A stretch of DNA of 64,000 bases from Ketogulonicigenium vulgare WSH-001 (GTDB lineage Bacteria; Pseudomonadota; Alphaproteobacteria; Rhodobacterales; Rhodobacteraceae), in NCBI RefSeq assembly GCF_000223375.1, contig NC_017384.1, positions 186,001 through 250,000 on the forward strand, read 5' to 3'. Made by a program: the position numbers and the translations under genes. Below, piece after piece: positions 9,058-18,018 of this stretch; positions within the stretch are counted from its first letter, which is position 1, and every line of letters begins with the position of its first letter. The notes under the pieces are model-generated. The model saw nothing but the letters and a program-made list of their open reading frames with translations. It did not search any database and was not told the origin of the DNA.

Positions 9058-9929
9058 TGCGTTTTCCGCTCGCCATACTGGGGATCACCGCCATGGCGGG
9101 CAGTGCCTTGGCCGATACCCGTTTGGCGAGCTGGGATGTCGATCTGACGCGGGACGGCCCCGGTCTGCTGCTGCGGGATATCCTGCGCGAAAGCGATGAT
9201 ATTCTGGCTGTGGTGGATGCGATCGTGGCGGCAAAGGCCGATGTGCTGCTGCTGACCAGTTTCGACTATGATGCAGGGGGCGCGGCGCTGGGGGCTTTTG
9301 CCGATCTGCTGGCCGCACGCGGGGCGGATTATCCGCTGCGGATCGCGCAAGCGACCAATCGAGGCCTGCCCAGTGGCCAAGATCTGAACGGCAACGGCCG
9401 CTTGGGCGAGGCCGAGGATGCCTATGGCTGGGGCCGCTTTTATGGCGAGGGGGCGATGGCGCTGCTGTCGCGCCTGCCGCTGACGGGCGATCTGCGCGAC
9501 CACACGGCTGATCAGGGTCGCCTTGCCTCCAGCGGGCTATGGGTGGTGCCATTGGGCCCGCTTGATGTGATTGCCTTTGCCGCGACCACGCCCGCCTTTG
9601 GCAATGAGACCCGAAACGCCGCCGAGATTGCGCAGGCCGCCGCGCTGATCGAGGGGCGTTTCGTGCTGATCGGCAAGCCAAACCTCGACCCCGCTGCGGG
9701 GGCGGGGGATCGCGCGGTGATGGCGAGCCTGCTAGCAGATTCGCGTCTGCAAGACCCTTTGGCGGGCCAGCCGACCGCCCATTGGCCGGACCCCATCGGC
9801 GCGCTGCGGGTGGATTACATCCTGCCCGCCGCAGAAATTCTGGTCGCCGGTGCAGGCGTTATCCCCCATGATAACGCCGCCTTTGGTGCCCATTCCCTTG
9901 TTTATATTGATATTGCTGACGTGCCCTGA
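9057..9929 (+). CDS. secreted endonuclease/exonuclease/phosphatase family protein
   Basis: A 290-residue protein with an N-terminal signal peptide ([19 protein letters not shown], cleavage after about residue 19) followed by an endonuclease/exonuclease/phosphatase-like fold. Supporting segments are TRLASWDVDLTRDGPGLLLRDI, DVLLLTSFDYD, FVLIGKPNLDP and the C-terminal DYILP...HDNAAFGAHSLVYIDI, where His-Ser resembles the end of the family's active site. It is likely exported to the periplasm; the substrate is unknown. It lies between leuD and leuB, overlaps leuD by one base and has leuB 12 bases downstream. It has no evident role in leucine synthesis. Confidence 0.75.
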   Translation: MRFPLAILGITAMAGSALADTRLASWDVDLTRDGPGLLLRDILRESDDILAVVDAIVAAKADVLLLTSFDYDAGGAALGAFADLLAARGADYPLRIAQATNRGLPSGQDLNGNGRLGEAEDAYGWGRFYGEGAMALLSRLPLTGDLRDHTADQGRLASSGLWVVPLGPLDVIAFAATTPAFGNETRNAAEIAQAAALIEGRFVLIGKPNLDPAAGAGDRAVMASLLADSRLQDPLAGQPTAHWPDPIGALRVDYILPAAEILVAGAGVIPHDNAAFGAHSLVYIDIADVP

Positions 9930-9941
9930 AAGGAGCTTCTC

Positions 9942-11045
9942 TTGTCTAACCCCAGTTTGCTGATCCTCGCCGGTGACGGTATTGGCCCCGAAGTCATGGC
10001 CGAAGTGCGCAAAGTCATCGCTTGGTTCGACGCGCATGGCACTAGCTTTGACGTGACCGAGGATCTGGTCGGCGGTGCCGCCTATGATGTGCATGGCACG
10101 CCGCTGGCCGATGAAACGCTGGCAAAGGCGCTTGCCGCCGATGCTGTGCTGCTGGGCGCCGTGGGCGGCCCGAAATATGATGTGCTGGATTTTTCCGTCA
10201 AGCCCGAGCGCGGCCTGCTGAAGCTGCGCAAAGAGCTTGATCTTTATGCGAACCTGCGTCCGGCGCAGTGCTTTGACGCGCTGGCGGATTTCTCGTCCCT
10301 CAAACGCGAGGTTGTCGCCGGTCTTGATATTATGATCGTGCGGGAACTGACCTCCGGCGTCTATTTCGGCGAGCCGCGCGGCATTTTCACCGAAGGCAAC
10401 GAGCGCGTCGGCATCAACACCCACCGCTATACCGAATCCGAGATCGCCCGCGCCGCCCGCGCCGCTTTCGACCTTGCCCGCCAGCGCGGCAGCCGCGTCT
10501 GTTCGATGGAGAAGGCCAATGTGATGGAGGCCGGGATTCTGTGGCGCGAAGTGGCGCAAAAGATCCGCGATGAGGAATATCCCGATATCACCCTGTCGCA
10601 TATGTATGCCGACAACGGCGCAATGCAGTTGGTGCGCGCGCCAAAGCAGTTCGATGTGATCCTGACCGACAATCTGTTCGGCGATATCCTGTCGGATGCG
10701 GCGGCGATGCTGACCGGCAGCCTTGGGATGCTGCCTTCGGCCAGCCTTGGCGCGACCGGCCCCAATGGGTATCCCCGCGCGATGTACGAGCCGGTGCACG
10801 GCTCGGCCCCCGATATCGCGGGGCAGGGCAAGGCGAACCCGATCGCCTGTATCCTCAGCTTTAGCATGGCTTTGCGCTATTCGTTCAATCTGGGTGATCA
10901 GGCCGACAAACTCGAGGCCGCTGTCGAGAAAGTGCTGGCCGATGGGCTGCGCACCGCCGACCTTTTGGGCCCGGCTGGCGGCACTGCGATTTCTACCTCG
11001 CAAATGGGTGATGCGATTGTTGCGGCGCTAGAAAGCTTGCACTAA
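9942..11045 (+). CDS. leuB: 3-isopropylmalate dehydrogenase (TTG start)
   Basis: A 367-residue NAD-dependent decarboxylating dehydrogenase making 4-methyl-2-oxopentanoate precursor in leucine biosynthesis. Motifs: [12 protein letters not shown] at the start, [16 protein letters not shown], the [10 protein letters not shown] metal/substrate segment and [17 protein letters not shown]. The start is an unusual TTG at 9942, supported by AGGAG at 9931-9935 with six bases of spacing; no suitable ATG lies nearby. It ends the leuC-leuD-nuclease-leuB operon and is followed by a strong terminator. Confidence 0.96.
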   Translation: MSNPSLLILAGDGIGPEVMAEVRKVIAWFDAHGTSFDVTEDLVGGAAYDVHGTPLADETLAKALAADAVLLGAVGGPKYDVLDFSVKPERGLLKLRKELDLYANLRPAQCFDALADFSSLKREVVAGLDIMIVRELTSGVYFGEPRGIFTEGNERVGINTHRYTESEIARAARAAFDLARQRGSRVCSMEKANVMEAGILWREVAQKIRDEEYPDITLSHMYADNGAMQLVRAPKQFDVILTDNLFGDILSDAAAMLTGSLGMLPSASLGATGPNGYPRAMYEPVHGSAPDIAGQGKANPIACILSFSMALRYSFNLGDQADKLEAAVEKVLADGLRTADLLGPAGGTAISTSQMGDAIVAALESLH

Positions 11046-11086
11046 CATTGACGTTACCGGCCTGACGTTACAGGCTAAGTCTTTGG

Positions 11087-11114
11087 CCGGGGTGGTTTTG
11101 CCGCCCCGGTTTTT
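11087..11114 (+). terminator. intrinsic terminator after leuB
   Basis: A nine-pair GC-rich stem, CCGGGGTGG (11087-11095) with CCGCCCCGG (11101-11109), one G-U pair and loop TTTTG, is followed directly by TTTTT. It lies 42 bases after the leuB stop. Confidence 0.9.
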
Positions 11115-11138
11115 CATTTCAAAACCCCCGAGGGATGC

Positions 11139-12101
11139 ATGGGCTCGAACGCCAAGGGCGCGGTGCTGGCGCTGATCGCATTTGCCATTTTTGCAACGCA
11201 TGATGTGATCGTAAAGGCGATGGGGGGCATCTATGCGACGCCGCAGCTGATCTTTTTCTCGGTCATGTTCAGCTTTCCGCTGGCCTTGCTGATGCTGGTG
11301 CAAGACCCGCGCCCCGGAACGTTAAAGCCGGTGCATCCGGGCTGGGTGGCGCTGCGCACAGGCACGGGGATCGTGTCGGGGCTGACGGTGTTCTACGCCT
11401 TTACCGCGCTGCCGCTGACCCAAGTTTACGCGATCATCTTTGCGACACCGCTGATCATCACGATTCTGTCGGTGCCCTTTCTGGGCGAGCGGGTGCGGAT
11501 GCGCCGCTGGATCGCGGTTGGCGTGGGGCTGTTCGGCGTGCTCGTTGTCGTGCGTCCGGGCACGGCAGAACTCGGGCTGGGCCATGCCGCCGCCTTGATC
11601 GGTGCGCTGTGCGGTGCGTTGTCGGCGATCACTTTGCGCAAGGTCGGCAGCAAGGAACGGCCGGTCGTCCTGCTGCTCTATCCGCTGTTTGGCAACTTTA
11701 TCGTTATGGGGGCGGCGCTGCCCTTTGTGTATCAGCCAATGCCGATCACACATCTGGGCCTGTTCGCGCTGATGGCTGCGCTGGGCCTGATGGGCGGGCT
11801 GTTCAGCATTCAGGCCTATAAACATGGCGAGGCGGTGGTGGTCGCCCCGATGCAATATTCGCAGATCATCTGGGCCTCGGTCTTTGGCTATCTGATCTTT
11901 CGCGAGACGATGGATTTTTGGACAACCGTTGGCACGCTGATCATTATCGGCTCGGGCATCTATATTGTCGTGCGCGAGGGGCGCAGCGACGCATCCGACA
12001 ATCACCCTGTGCTGCGCACCAAGATGCGCGCCGATACCGGCACGCTTTTGCGACCTAGCGTCACTGATCAGCCAGTTAACCTTACGAAAAACGGGGAATA
12101 G
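11139..12101 (+). CDS. EamA/DMT family transporter
   Basis: A 320-residue inner-membrane protein with about ten predicted transmembrane segments in two EamA repeats (residues about 5-145 and 150-285), typical of drug/metabolite exporters. Segments such as LPLTQVYAIIFATPLIITILSVPFLGERV and QYSQIIWASVFGYLIFRE are characteristic. The last ~35 residues are a hydrophilic cytoplasmic tail. The substrate is unknown. GAGGG precedes the ATG. It stands alone between the leuB terminator and tRNA-Pro. Confidence 0.88.
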   Translation: MGSNAKGAVLALIAFAIFATHDVIVKAMGGIYATPQLIFFSVMFSFPLALLMLVQDPRPGTLKPVHPGWVALRTGTGIVSGLTVFYAFTALPLTQVYAIIFATPLIITILSVPFLGERVRMRRWIAVGVGLFGVLVVVRPGTAELGLGHAAALIGALCGALSAITLRKVGSKERPVVLLLYPLFGNFIVMGAALPFVYQPMPITHLGLFALMAALGLMGGLFSIQAYKHGEAVVVAPMQYSQIIWASVFGYLIFRETMDFWTTVGTLIIIGSGIYIVVREGRSDASDNHPVLRTKMRADTGTLLRPSVTDQPVNLTKNGE

Positions 12102-12146
12102 CCTCTTGCGTTTTGCGTATGCCGGCGCTACCTCTCGCGCCACGGT

Positions 12147-12223
12147 CGGAGCGTAGCGCAGCCTGGTAGCGCACCTGCTTCGGGAGCAGGGGGTCGGAGG
12201 TTCGAATCCTCTCGCTCCGACCA
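12147..12223 (+). tRNA. tRNA-Pro (anticodon CGG)
   Basis: A 77-base cloverleaf: acceptor CGGAGCG/CGCTCCG, D arm GCGC-AGCCTGGTA-GCGC, anticodon stem CCTGC/GCAGG with loop TTCGGGA giving anticodon CGG, and T arm with TTCGAAT. The 3' CCA (12221-12223) is encoded. No integrase gene or duplicated 3' end was noticed nearby. Confidence 0.97.
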
Positions 12224-12402
12224 TTTTCCCGATTTCTCAGAATCATACCCTACGCAACATCGCTGTTTTGCCGGTGGTTGCCGTTTCATGATCTTCGCAA
12301 ATTTAAGCGCACTGACCAAATCCTAGGCGGGTTTGCGTTCCGCGCCTGATGCCTGCCGCGCATTTCGCAGGTTTTTGTTGCATGCGCTGACCTGCGCCCT
12401 CT

Positions 12403-12425
12403 CAAATATATTTATCGTATATTTG
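12403..12425. promoter_or_regulatory. palindromic operator candidate upstream of the TRAP operon
   Basis: CAAATATA (12403-12410) and TATATTTG (12418-12425) form a perfect eight-base inverted repeat around TTTATCG, in an AT-rich patch 68 bases before the TRAP binding-protein gene. The operon ends with its own GntR/FCD regulator (21242-21970), the most likely ligand. The remainder of the 269-base gap 12224-12492 shows no gene. Confidence 0.5.
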
Positions 12426-12492
12426 CTGTGATCAAGCCGCCGCAAATACGGACAACCGGCAAAAAGCCGGGCATCAACAGAGAGGGAATGCC

Positions 12493-13545
12493 ATGTTTAA
12501 ACGTGCAAAGACCGCACTGCGGGCCACGGCGCTGGCCGCCGGTGCGCTGGGTGCGATGGGCCTGCCTGCCGTCGCGCAGACCGAGATTCGCGCCATCGGC
12601 TATACGTCGAACCTTTATTTGTGGGGGATGGAAGAGGCCTTTTACACCGGCCCCTTTGCCGAAGCCGCGGGCGATCTGGTTCGTATCGAGGCGATCCCGC
12701 ATGATCTGGCCGGTCTGCGCGGCCCCGAGCTGCTGGCGCTGCTACAAGACGGCACGCTGCAAATCGCGTCGCAGAACATCAGCTATATGGCAGGCGATGA
12801 CCCCCGTTTCGAGGCGCTGGACCTGTCGGGCGTCACCTTGACCAACGCGGACGCGCGCCTTGCGACCGACGCCTATCGCGGCGTGCTGGCCGATGTGCTG
12901 TCCGAGCGTTTCAACGTTCACCTGCTGGGCCTTGCCCCGCTGCCGAGCCAAGTGTTCTGGTGCCGTGATGTGATCAGCGGTCTGGACGATCTGGCGGGCA
13001 AAAAGATCCGCGTGTTCAATGCAACCACCTCGGATTTCGTGAATGCTGTCGGTGGCACCACCGTCACAATGCCCTTCGTCGAGGTGATCCCCGCCCTGCA
13101 ACGCGGCGTCGCGGATTGCGCGGTGACGGGCACATCCTCGGGAAATACCGCCCGCTGGTTCGAGGTTACGCAATCGGTCTTTCCGCTGAACGTCGGCTGG
13201 TCGATGGTGTTCTGGGCGGCGAACAAAGACGCTTGGGATGGCTTCAGCCCCGAAGTGCAGGCGTTTTTGACCGAACAATACGGCATTCTCGAGGCCGAGG
13301 CTTGGGAAGCGCAAATCGTCCAGGATCTGGACGCTCTGTCCTGCTCGGCCGGCGGCGAATGCAACCTTGGCGTTTCGGCTTCGATGACCGTGGTTCCGGT
13401 CAGTGACGCGGATGCGGCCCGTGCGGCGGAAATCGTGCAAGCGGCCGTGCTGCCGAACTGGGCGTCGCGCTGCGGTGCGGATTGCGTGGCCGAATGGAAT
13501 GGCACCGTTGGCGCCGCCATCGGTATCGAGGCTGCGCTGCCGTGA
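12493..13545 (+). CDS. TRAP transporter substrate-binding protein (DctP-type)
   Basis: A 350-residue periplasmic receptor with a signal peptide (residues 1-29, ending AVAQ). The DctP fold shows in DDLAGKKIRVFNATTSDFVNAVGG, whose Arg normally clamps a ligand carboxylate, and in PFVEVIPALQRGVADCAVTG. Two Cys pairs (CSAGGEC, CGADC) near the C-terminus could form disulfides. AGAGAGGGAA precedes the ATG. It is the first gene of the operon that continues with the DctQ and DctM permeases and hydantoinase-type enzymes, so the ligand is probably an organic acid or lactam-derived acid. The exact ligand is unknown. Confidence 0.88.
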   Translation: MFKRAKTALRATALAAGALGAMGLPAVAQTEIRAIGYTSNLYLWGMEEAFYTGPFAEAAGDLVRIEAIPHDLAGLRGPELLALLQDGTLQIASQNISYMAGDDPRFEALDLSGVTLTNADARLATDAYRGVLADVLSERFNVHLLGLAPLPSQVFWCRDVISGLDDLAGKKIRVFNATTSDFVNAVGGTTVTMPFVEVIPALQRGVADCAVTGTSSGNTARWFEVTQSVFPLNVGWSMVFWAANKDAWDGFSPEVQAFLTEQYGILEAEAWEAQIVQDLDALSCSAGGECNLGVSASMTVVPVSDADAARAAEIVQAAVLPNWASRCGADCVAEWNGTVGAAIGIEAALP

Positions 13546-14165
13546 TGACCGCCTCGCTCGCGCGTGGGCTCGACCGCCTTTTGGCCGGGCTGCGCACCTT
13601 GTCCTCTGCCGGTATTTGGATCGGCGGGGGCGGGCTGCTCGTCTTTTCATTCGCTGTTCTGGTCGAAGTCCTCATGCGGCGCTTTATGAACCATAGTTTC
13701 GCCGGGCTGGACGAGCTTGGCGGCTATATGCTGGCGATTGTCGGTGCCATCGCCTTTACTGAAACGCTGCTGCATCGCGGCCATATCCGTATCGATGTGA
13801 TCCATGCGCGCGTTGGGCGACGCCTGCAATCGGCGCTGGATGTGCTGGCGATGCTGGGGGTGATCGTGTTTTTCGGCACGATGCTGTTCTATGCGCAGCA
13901 TCTGCTGGGGCGCAGCATCGGGCTGCAATCACGCTCGATCAGTTCGCTGTCGGTCATCCTATGGGTGCCGCAATCCATCTGGTTTGCAGGGATCGCGCTG
14001 TTTGTCGTCACCGCCATGACGCTGCTGGCACGCGCCATCGTCGCGCTGCTGTTGGGTGATCGCGCCACGGCTGTCGCGCTGATCGGTCTGCGCAGCGCCG
14101 AAGAAGAACTCGCCGAAGAGGTCGAACTGACCGCAAACGCGCTGGGCGAGGAGCATCGCACATGA
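13545..14165 (+). CDS. TRAP transporter small permease (DctQ-type)
   Basis: A 206-residue four-helix membrane protein; helices lie at about residues 25-45, 58-78, 99-121 and 142-165. The VEVLMRRFMNHSFAGLDELGGYMLAIVGAIAF stretch is typical of DctQ. The ATG at 13545 overlaps the binding-protein stop (TGATG). The last four bases overlap the start of the large permease (ATGA), so the three transporter genes are translationally coupled. Confidence 0.88.
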   Translation: MTASLARGLDRLLAGLRTLSSAGIWIGGGGLLVFSFAVLVEVLMRRFMNHSFAGLDELGGYMLAIVGAIAFTETLLHRGHIRIDVIHARVGRRLQSALDVLAMLGVIVFFGTMLFYAQHLLGRSIGLQSRSISSLSVILWVPQSIWFAGIALFVVTAMTLLARAIVALLLGDRATAVALIGLRSAEEELAEEVELTANALGEEHRT

Positions 14166-15448
14166 TCATTGCTGTAACACTTATCTGCCTGTTCGCGCTG
14201 CTGTTCCTGTCCATTCCGGTGGCCGCAGCGCTGGGTCTGACGGGCATTGTCCTGTCCGAGCTGTTCGCATTTATGCCCGCGACGCGCGGTATGGGAAACA
14301 TCTCGTGGCAGTCGATGAACGATGCGGTGCTGGTTGCCGTGCCGCTGTTCGTGCTGATGGGCGAGATCCTTTTGCGGTCCGGCGTTGCAGGGCGCATGTA
14401 TGGCGCAATGGCGGGTTGGCTGACATGGCTGCCCGGCGGGCTGATCCACGCCAATATCGGCACCTCGACCCTGTTTGCCGCAACCTCGGGCAGCTCGGTC
14501 GCAACCGCTGCCACCGTTGGCACCACTGCCATCCCCGAGGCGAAGAAATACGGCTATAGCGAGCCGTTGTTTCTGGGCTCGCTGGCGGCGGCGGGGACGC
14601 TGGGGATTCTGATCCCGCCCTCGATCAATCTGATCTTGTATGGCGCGATGACGAATACCTCGATCCCGGCACTTTATCTGGCTGGGATCATTCCGGGCCT
14701 TGGCCTTGCGGTGCTGTTCAGCCTGACGGTTGTGGTAGCTTGTCTGATCAAGCCGGAACTGGGCGGACATCCGGTCATTGTGACGTGGCGCGAGCGGTTG
14801 ACGAGCCTGCCGCATCTGATCCCGCCGCTGTTCATCTTTATGCTGGTGGTCGGCAGTATCTATGCCGGTTGGGCCACCCCGACCGAGGCGGCGGCGCTGG
14901 GCATCATCGGCGCGCTGTTCATCGCCGCGCTGGGCCGCACCTTGTCGATCCCGATGATCAAGGCCGCGCTGACCGGCACGATCCGCACCACGGGTATGTT
15001 GATGGCGATCATCGCCGCCGCCTATTTCCTGAACTATGTCTTTGGCGCCATCGGCCTGACGCGGATTGTGACGGCGTTCTTTGATGCGCTCGCGCTCAGC
15101 CCGTTCCAGACGCTGATGATCATCGTGGCGTTCTATCTGGTGGTCGGCCTGTTCATGGAAACGCTGTCGCTGATGGTGGCGACAGTGCCGATTTTCACGC
15201 CCGTCATCGTCAGCCTTGGCTATGATCCCGTGTGGTTCGGTATTCTGGTCATCATGCTGGTCGAAACCGCGCTGATCACGCCGCCGGTGGGGGTGAACCT
15301 GTTCGTCATCCAAGGCGTGCGCGACAAGGGCCCGATCTCGGACGTGATCCGGGGTGTTATGCCCTTTGTCGCGACATTGTTGCTGGCGATTGCGATCATG
15401 ATCGCATTTCCGGCGATCGCACTGTTCCTGCCGGGGCTGGCGCAGTGA
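14162..15448 (+). CDS. TRAP transporter large permease (DctM-type)
   Basis: A 428-residue inner-membrane protein with about 12 transmembrane segments that drives sodium-coupled uptake with the DctP and DctQ partners. Family motifs: VPLFVLMGEILLRSGVAGRMY, FAATSGSSVATAATVGTTAIPE, GTLGILIPPSINLILYG and the C-terminal ALITPPVGVNLFVIQGV. It is coupled to the preceding gene by ATGA and to the next by GTGA. Confidence 0.93.
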   Translation: MIIAVTLICLFALLFLSIPVAAALGLTGIVLSELFAFMPATRGMGNISWQSMNDAVLVAVPLFVLMGEILLRSGVAGRMYGAMAGWLTWLPGGLIHANIGTSTLFAATSGSSVATAATVGTTAIPEAKKYGYSEPLFLGSLAAAGTLGILIPPSINLILYGAMTNTSIPALYLAGIIPGLGLAVLFSLTVVVACLIKPELGGHPVIVTWRERLTSLPHLIPPLFIFMLVVGSIYAGWATPTEAAALGIIGALFIAALGRTLSIPMIKAALTGTIRTTGMLMAIIAAAYFLNYVFGAIGLTRIVTAFFDALALSPFQTLMIIVAFYLVVGLFMETLSLMVATVPIFTPVIVSLGYDPVWFGILVIMLVETALITPPVGVNLFVIQGVRDKGPISDVIRGVMPFVATLLLAIAIMIAFPAIALFLPGLAQ

Positions 15449-16263
15449 TCTCGCTGCTGCCATCAGGTGCCGAGATCGGCATCGCGGCGGTCAAGGCCTT
15501 GGCCTGCGGCATTGCCGTCTGGGCCATGGTCAAAAGCGTCGACGGCGCGCCGCCACCGGTCGTTGCGATGGTCATAGGCCTGCCGGTGGTCTTTGCCGCA
15601 GGCTATCTGGCGATGGCTGGCGTGGTTGGCCCCGATTTTCTGATCGAGGTCGGCCTGCGCAGCGCGCAGACCATGCCCGCCGTGCTGACCTTTATCGTCG
15701 TTACGGGCCGCTTTTATAACCGCTTGCCGCTGCCCGCACTGCTTGGCGTGTCGCTGGCCGCCTGGCTGGTGGTGGCATGGACGCTCTCGGGCGGGGCAGA
15801 GCCTTGGCCGCTGCCTGCTAGCCTCAGCTTTGGGGTGGCCGCTCTGCTGTTGTCGCATCTGGTCTTTCCGATCAATGCCCGCTTTCCCATATCCGCCCGC
15901 GTCCAGCGTCCCGGCAGTGGGGCGTGGCGGGTGGCGCTGCAAGCGGCGGCGATGGTGCTGCTGCTGACGGTGGTCAGCCGCCTGATCGGTCCGCGCGGCA
16001 GCGCCGTTCTGGTCGCGCTACCCTTGGCGATGATCTTTCTGACCATCGGCATGAAATCCTCTGGCACGCTGAATGCGGCCGCCACCTATCAATCGGCGCG
16101 GCTGGCGATGCCCGGCCTTGTTGCCTATGTCGCCAGCTTTGCGCTGCTGACGCCTTTCACCGGCGGTCTTGCCGCCTGCTTTCTTGCATTCCTGCCGTCG
16201 CTTGCCGTCTCGGGCGCGGTGGTGGGCTTGCGCCTTTACCTGACACCAAAGGAGACCACATGA
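15445..16263 (+). CDS. unknown membrane protein with an internal repeat, in TRAP-hydantoinase operon
   Basis: A 272-residue, strongly hydrophobic protein with about eight transmembrane segments, starting at a GTG (15445) that overlaps the DctM stop. I do not recognise a named family. The first part (about residues 10-85) and the last part (about 170-245) look like copies of one unit: each has two helices around a [VI]..LP... turn (VIGLPVVFAA; LVALPLAMIF), then a SA..MP or SAR.AMP segment and another helix (VGLRSAQTMPAVLTFI; YQSARLAMPGLVAYV). The pattern is faintly like GlpM. It overlaps hyuB by ATGA. A role as an accessory transporter or permease is only an inference. Confidence 0.8.
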   Translation: MISLLPSGAEIGIAAVKALACGIAVWAMVKSVDGAPPPVVAMVIGLPVVFAAGYLAMAGVVGPDFLIEVGLRSAQTMPAVLTFIVVTGRFYNRLPLPALLGVSLAAWLVVAWTLSGGAEPWPLPASLSFGVAALLLSHLVFPINARFPISARVQRPGSGAWRVALQAAAMVLLLTVVSRLIGPRGSAVLVALPLAMIFLTIGMKSSGTLNAAATYQSARLAMPGLVAYVASFALLTPFTGGLAACFLAFLPSLAVSGAVVGLRLYLTPKETT

Positions 16264-18005
16264 CACATGGGCCTCAGACCGCACCCCAGATTGCGGACCC
16301 GATTGCCTTTCAACTGTTCCGCCATGCCATTACCGGCATCGCGAATGAAATGGCGCTGACCATTTTCCGCACCGCCTATTCGGGCGTGCTGAAGAATATC
16401 ATGGATTACTCGACCGCGATTTGTGACCGCGAGGGGCGCCTTGCCGCCCAAGGCTTGTCGCTGCCCGGTCACCTGTGTTCGATCCCCGTCGCGCTGAAAG
16501 CCAGCATCGCCGCCATGGTCGAACCGATTGTCGATGGCGATATTCTGGTGATGAACGACCCCTATTCGGGCGGGATGCACCTGCCGGATATCTTCATCTT
16601 CAAACCGGTCTTCGTCGAGGATCAGATCGTCGCCTGGTGCTGCGCCGTCTGTCACCACACCGACGTTGGCGGTCGCGTCGCCGGATCGAATGCCGCTGAC
16701 AGCACCGAGATTTTCCAAGAGGGCATCCGTATCCCGCCCCTGAAGCTGTTCCGCAAAGGGGTCGAGGATGCGACCCTGATGGCCATGCTGCGCGCCAATG
16801 TGCGTATGCCCGAACGTCTGGACGGCGATCTGCGCGGCCAACTGGCCGCCTGCCGCATCGCCGATCAGGGGTTGCAAGCCTTGGTGCGCAGCCATGGCCG
16901 CGCGAACTTCATGCGGCTGGTCGATGACCTGCTGAACTATTCCGAAATCCTGACCCGCGAGGCGCTAAAGCGACTGCCCGATGGCGAGGCGACCTTTGTC
17001 GATTATATCGACGATGATGGCGTCGATATCGGCAAGCCGATCAAGCTGGTCTGCACCGTGCGCAAGACGGGCGATAAGATGGTCGTCGACTGGACGGGAT
17101 CTGCGCCGCAGGTCAAAGGCGCGATCAACAATACCTATTCCTACACGGCCGCAGCGGCCTTTACCGCCGTGAAAACCGTGCTGGGCGATGGTGCCCCCAA
17201 TAACGACGGCTGTTTCCGCGCGGTCGAGGTAATCGCCCCCCCGGGCACGATCACCAATGCGCTGATGCCTGCCGCCTGCGCCGCACGCGGCCTGACCGGA
17301 TTCCGCCTTGCCGATTGCGCCTTTGGCGCGCTGGCGAAACTTGCACCGGGGCGCGTTTTCGCCTGCGGCGACGGCGGCAATACCAATGTCTCGATTGGCG
17401 GCTATACCGCCGAGCGTAAGCCGTTCATCTTTGTGGACTTTGTCTCTGCCGCTTGGGGCGCGCGTCCGTGGAAAGACGGGCTAGAGGGCAACACCACCAT
17501 GTTCGCCAATATGGCGTCCTATTCCACCGAGACGGTCGAAAGCGAGAATCCCCTGATCGTGACCGTCAACGAATTCGTTGATGACAGTGCAGGCGCGGGC
17601 AAATATCGCGGCGGCACCGCCATGCGCCGCGACTGGATGCTGCTAGAGGACGAGGCCACCCTTTCGGTGCGGGCCGATCGCCAATCCCATGCGCCTTACG
17701 GCCTGGATGGCGGCCATGATGGTGCCTTTGGTATCAATATCATGACCGTCAATGGCGCGGCGGCAAAGCTGACCTCCAAATTCACCATGACGATGCGCAA
17801 GGGCGATGTGTTCACGCACCATTTGCCCTCGGGTGGGGGCTATGGCGATCCGCTAGAGCGTGACCCCGCCGCCGTGTTCGAGGACTGGCTGGACGATTAC
17901 TGCTCGGTTGAAACCGCGCGCGATATCTACGGCGTTATTTTGACTGATGCGGGCGTCGATCTGGATGCAACCACCGCTCGCCGCGCCCTGCTGCGCGCCG
18001 CCTGA
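16260..18005 (+). CDS. hyuB: hydantoinase B/oxoprolinase family subunit
   Basis: A 581-residue subunit of ATP-dependent hydantoinase/5-oxoprolinase/acetone-carboxylase-like enzymes. N-terminal ALTIFRTAYSGVLKNIMDYSTAICD, NDPYSGGMHLPDIFIFKPVF and CHHTDVGGRVAGS are characteristic; the C-terminus has KFTMTMRKGDVFTHHLPSGGGYGDP. HyuB proteins pair with HyuA to open cyclic amides or act on related substrates. Here hyuA follows 13 bases later. ATG 16260 overlaps the preceding stop. The substrate cannot be fixed from sequence. Confidence 0.93.
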   Translation: MTHGPQTAPQIADPIAFQLFRHAITGIANEMALTIFRTAYSGVLKNIMDYSTAICDREGRLAAQGLSLPGHLCSIPVALKASIAAMVEPIVDGDILVMNDPYSGGMHLPDIFIFKPVFVEDQIVAWCCAVCHHTDVGGRVAGSNAADSTEIFQEGIRIPPLKLFRKGVEDATLMAMLRANVRMPERLDGDLRGQLAACRIADQGLQALVRSHGRANFMRLVDDLLNYSEILTREALKRLPDGEATFVDYIDDDGVDIGKPIKLVCTVRKTGDKMVVDWTGSAPQVKGAINNTYSYTAAAAFTAVKTVLGDGAPNNDGCFRAVEVIAPPGTITNALMPAACAARGLTGFRLADCAFGALAKLAPGRVFACGDGGNTNVSIGGYTAERKPFIFVDFVSAAWGARPWKDGLEGNTTMFANMASYSTETVESENPLIVTVNEFVDDSAGAGKYRGGTAMRRDWMLLEDEATLSVRADRQSHAPYGLDGGHDGAFGINIMTVNGAAAKLTSKFTMTMRKGDVFTHHLPSGGGYGDPLERDPAAVFEDWLDDYCSVETARDIYGVILTDAGVDLDATTARRALLRAA

Positions 18006-18018
18006 AAGGACAAGACCC

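Noticed and set aside
9732-11003. 423-codon reverse frame opposite leuB
   Set aside because: leuB on the forward strand has complete motifs; the reverse frame has none.
12147-12223. tRNA-Pro as an integration site for the following catabolic operon
   Set aside because: No integrase, no second copy of the tRNA 3' end noticed, and the GC content and codon use of the operon look like the surroundings.
13889-15463. 524-codon reverse frame opposite the TRAP permeases
   Set aside because: Extreme Arg/Gln/His/Asp bias is the mirror of hydrophobic codons in the real membrane-protein genes; no motif.
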